This document shows, piece after piece, positions 43,601 through 45,133 of a stretch of 45,133 nt of DNA. Both the position numbers and the translations under genes were made by a program. Location: contig JAULBX010026641.1 of the NCBI GenBank assembly GCA_032358255.1, positions 1 to 45,133 on the forward strand. Direction: 5' to 3'. The notes under the pieces are model-generated. The model searched no databases. It was not told the DNA's origin and saw only the letters and a list, made by a program, of their open reading frames with translations. This DNA is from Heterotrichella gracilis (Eukaryota > Sar > Xanthophyceae > Tribonematales > Xanthonemataceae). Within the stretch, counting starts at the first letter, position 1. Each line of letters begins with the position of its first letter.

Positions 43601-44138
43601 CACCATCCACCAGCGGGCGGTGCAGGAGCAGGGCGCATCACGTGACCACTGGCGTGCGCTGGCCAACCACATGGTGGCGGCCCTGGTGGAGGAGTGGGTG
43701 CCCATGGTGAGTGGTGCACCATGGTGCAGCTCCCGGCACGCTCGGTGAAGCTGCGTGTAGGGCCCTGGGTTGCACTTAGGGCTAATGGAGTGCATGCAAT
43801 ATATGCAAGCATATGGTAGACCCGGTACACATTATCTGTGCACCCACATACCCTTTTGGCTCCTCACCCCTCTCACATCCCCTCCTCTGCAGGGGCCAGG
43901 TCCCATTCCACTAACCGCATCTTCTGACTTTGCCCCTCCATCGCTTTTGCATCCCTGTTCAAACCTCCCTCACCCGGTAATCCTCTTGTGCAATTTTCAG
44001 GATCTGATACAGGAGGCGTATGTCAACCTGCAAGCCTCCCAAGACATGTTCCCGGAGCCTTCACAGCAACACGTGGCACTGTGCCTGCCATGGGGGGGGG
44101 TGAGCGGGCCAGGACTGCTGGCGCCGGTGGTGGAGTAG
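37662..44138 (+). CDS. Transmembrane TKL-type kinase with C-terminal truncated globin domain
   Basis: Fourteen exons join in phase to 812 residues: 37662-37724, 37941-38043, 38499-38920, 39218-39328, 39673-39807, 40060-40175, 40456-40597, 40802-40980, 41433-41553, 41832-41946, 42349-42765, 42920-43131, 43542-43706, 44001-44138. A hydrophobic segment (about 22-40, ALLLWFLLVGAAVALLC) predicts one membrane helix. The kinase domain (about 215-462) has LGCGAYGKV (226-234), Lys248, Glu264, HFDIKSGN (339-346, HFD replacing HRD), DLG (359-361, replacing DFG), and APE (383-385). Catalytic residues are kept, so it is probably active. A Ser/Pro-rich linker (465-660) leads to a 2/2 globin (about 667-790): ALLQRMGG, FLDRMLVDDRVMRFFDGMD, QYSGPDLPTIH with proximal His735. 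Position B10 is Leu rather than the usual Tyr. The first exon and start are uncertain. An alternative is two adjacent genes. Kinase and globin calls are firm; the fusion is likely. Confidence 0.8.
39337..39351. repeat. Palindrome ACCCTAC-C-GTAGGGT
   Basis: It has 7-bp perfect arms and lies eight bases downstream of the donor of the fourth coding exon of the kinase-globin gene. Confidence 0.75.
41078..41098. repeat. Palindrome CAAACCCT-AGATC-AGGGTTTG
   Basis: It has 8-bp perfect arms in a kinase-globin intron. The arm AAACCCTA equals the plant telo-box and telomere-type motif. Confidence 0.75.
41426..41435. repeat. Palindrome ACCCTAGGGT at a splice acceptor
   Basis: This perfect 10-bp palindrome overlaps the acceptor (CCCTAG) of the last kinase-domain exon, which starts at 41433. 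Confidence 0.7.
42245..42259. repeat. Palindrome ACCCTA-AGG-TAGGGT
   Basis: It has 6-bp perfect arms in the intron before the linker exon of the kinase-globin gene. Confidence 0.7.
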
Positions 44139-45133
44139 TTAAGGGAAAGGAGGGAGCATGGGACGGCAGGCAGGAAGGCAGGTGATGGTGGAGGGGCAGG
44201 GGACTAACAGGACAGGGCAAACAAGACAACTGTGTGTACGTTGATATAGGGGAGGGGAGGTTCAGAGGCTCCTGAAACTAATCATGTAGTTATTAACGGA
44301 TCGCGTAGTCCATTAGTTATTTACATGCGTTCCAGCAGTTCAGCCAGATTGTGTAGTTACACTCATTTTGATTGCTTCTTTTTCATCACTAAACCAGCTA
44401 GTGTTTACCTTCAGTAGCTACTGGAGGTTTGAAATACTGTGCTCCCAATTTGAGCAGGCTTACATCACATGCATGTAAAGGAATACATACTGAACAAGTA
44501 AAGTACTACTGATAGTGTTGTTTTCAAGCAAAGCTTTTGAGTGCAAGGTGTTATCAGCCATGCTACTTTTGTCTCCCCCTAGTCTGTTCAATTTTGATGC
44601 TCTATCCTATTATTGCTCAACCGCCAGACTGTGTTGATTTCATTCTTGAGATTTAAGACTGCTTTTCCTGGATTTCAGGGATTTTCCCCACCCAGTATAC
44701 TGGTTTGCCAATAAACATTCCCTTTGTGGGCAAGCAGATGGCATTTCCTTGGCAATTTCAATGCCTGCGTTCGTTTTTATATCCTCCAAATAATCAATTT
44801 ACTCTGTCCGGCAGCTGTGAAAGGCTCAGTTTCCATGCCTCAGGCTGTTATTTTGCTTCTGTTGAATCCAGCATCATCAGTGTTTGCACGAATATGGCCC
44901 TGCCCAGGAAGTCATTCAGGGGTGCTGCCTGACATTACTGGGGCACTCTGCTGAAGGTCTCCAAGTCTCTTTGCAACTAGTCAGCTGAACCAAGGATCTG
45001 ATGAACATTCACTCATGCCACGCTTGCAGCATCCCTCTCAGGCCAGCAAGATCCCACTCCCCTCCAACGGTCGACCCAGCCGTTGGCTCAGCACCTGAGT
45101 TTGAGTTGAGTCTTGAGTTCAACTAAGCAAGGG
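44139..45133. other. 3' flank of the kinase-globin gene
   Basis: The first part, to about 44,500, is probably the 3' UTR. The rest is AT-richer, with only short open frames that show no protein-like composition or paired splice sites. I recognise nothing in it. Confidence 0.45.
44474..44478 (+). terminator. Poly(A) signal TGTAA for the kinase-globin gene
   Basis: This is the first TGTAA after the stop at 44136-44138, 336 bases downstream, a normal 3' UTR length for algae. Confidence 0.45.

Noticed and set aside
1..45133. CRISPR array, operons or other prokaryotic systems
   Set aside because: All confident genes are split by spliceosomal introns with algal-type signals; no regularly spaced repeat array or prokaryotic gene organisation is present.

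Overview
This window looks like nuclear DNA from a green alga (chlorophyte). The genes are split into many short exons with GT-AG introns of about 100-1,100 bases. TGTAA, the usual algal poly(A) signal, follows three of the gene ends. The proteins are plant/algal in type: a SAL1 phosphatase with a plastid-type leader and a TKL kinase with the HFD and DLG motif variants. Species cannot be read from the sequence; Chlorophyceae is my guess. The run of G at position 1 looks like a contig edge.

Layout. 1-7,840 is gene-poor and fairly AT-rich. It holds pieces of two coiled-coil genes (one on each strand), a probable MITE, and 3' fragments of LINE-type retrotransposons. 8,872-12,275 (+) is a complete seven-exon gene for a SAL1/HAL2-type 3'(2'),5'-bisphosphate nucleotidase. 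12,904-29,417 (-) is a complete gene of about 35 exons for the HEAT-repeat proteasome adaptor ECM29, lying tail-to-tail with SAL1. 30,631-35,714 (+) is a ten-exon gene for an RNA-binding-type protein with a caprin-like N-terminal coil and a C-terminal RGG box. It is divergent from ECM29. 35,715-37,660 is unassigned and has two open frames of unknown origin. 37,662-44,138 (+) is a fourteen-exon gene whose best model joins a transmembrane segment, a TKL-type kinase domain and a C-terminal truncated (2/2) globin domain.

How the genes relate. They are ordinary, independent housekeeping and signalling genes, not a cluster. SAL1 removes the sulfation by-product PAP, ECM29 scaffolds the proteasome, and the caprin-like protein probably acts in mRNA handling. 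The most unusual item is the kinase-globin gene: reading phase is kept across every junction from the transmembrane exon to the globin stop. This would put a haem domain on the tail of a membrane kinase, a plausible gas or redox sensor. Exon coordinates were worked out by hand from splice consensus, reading phase and family similarity.
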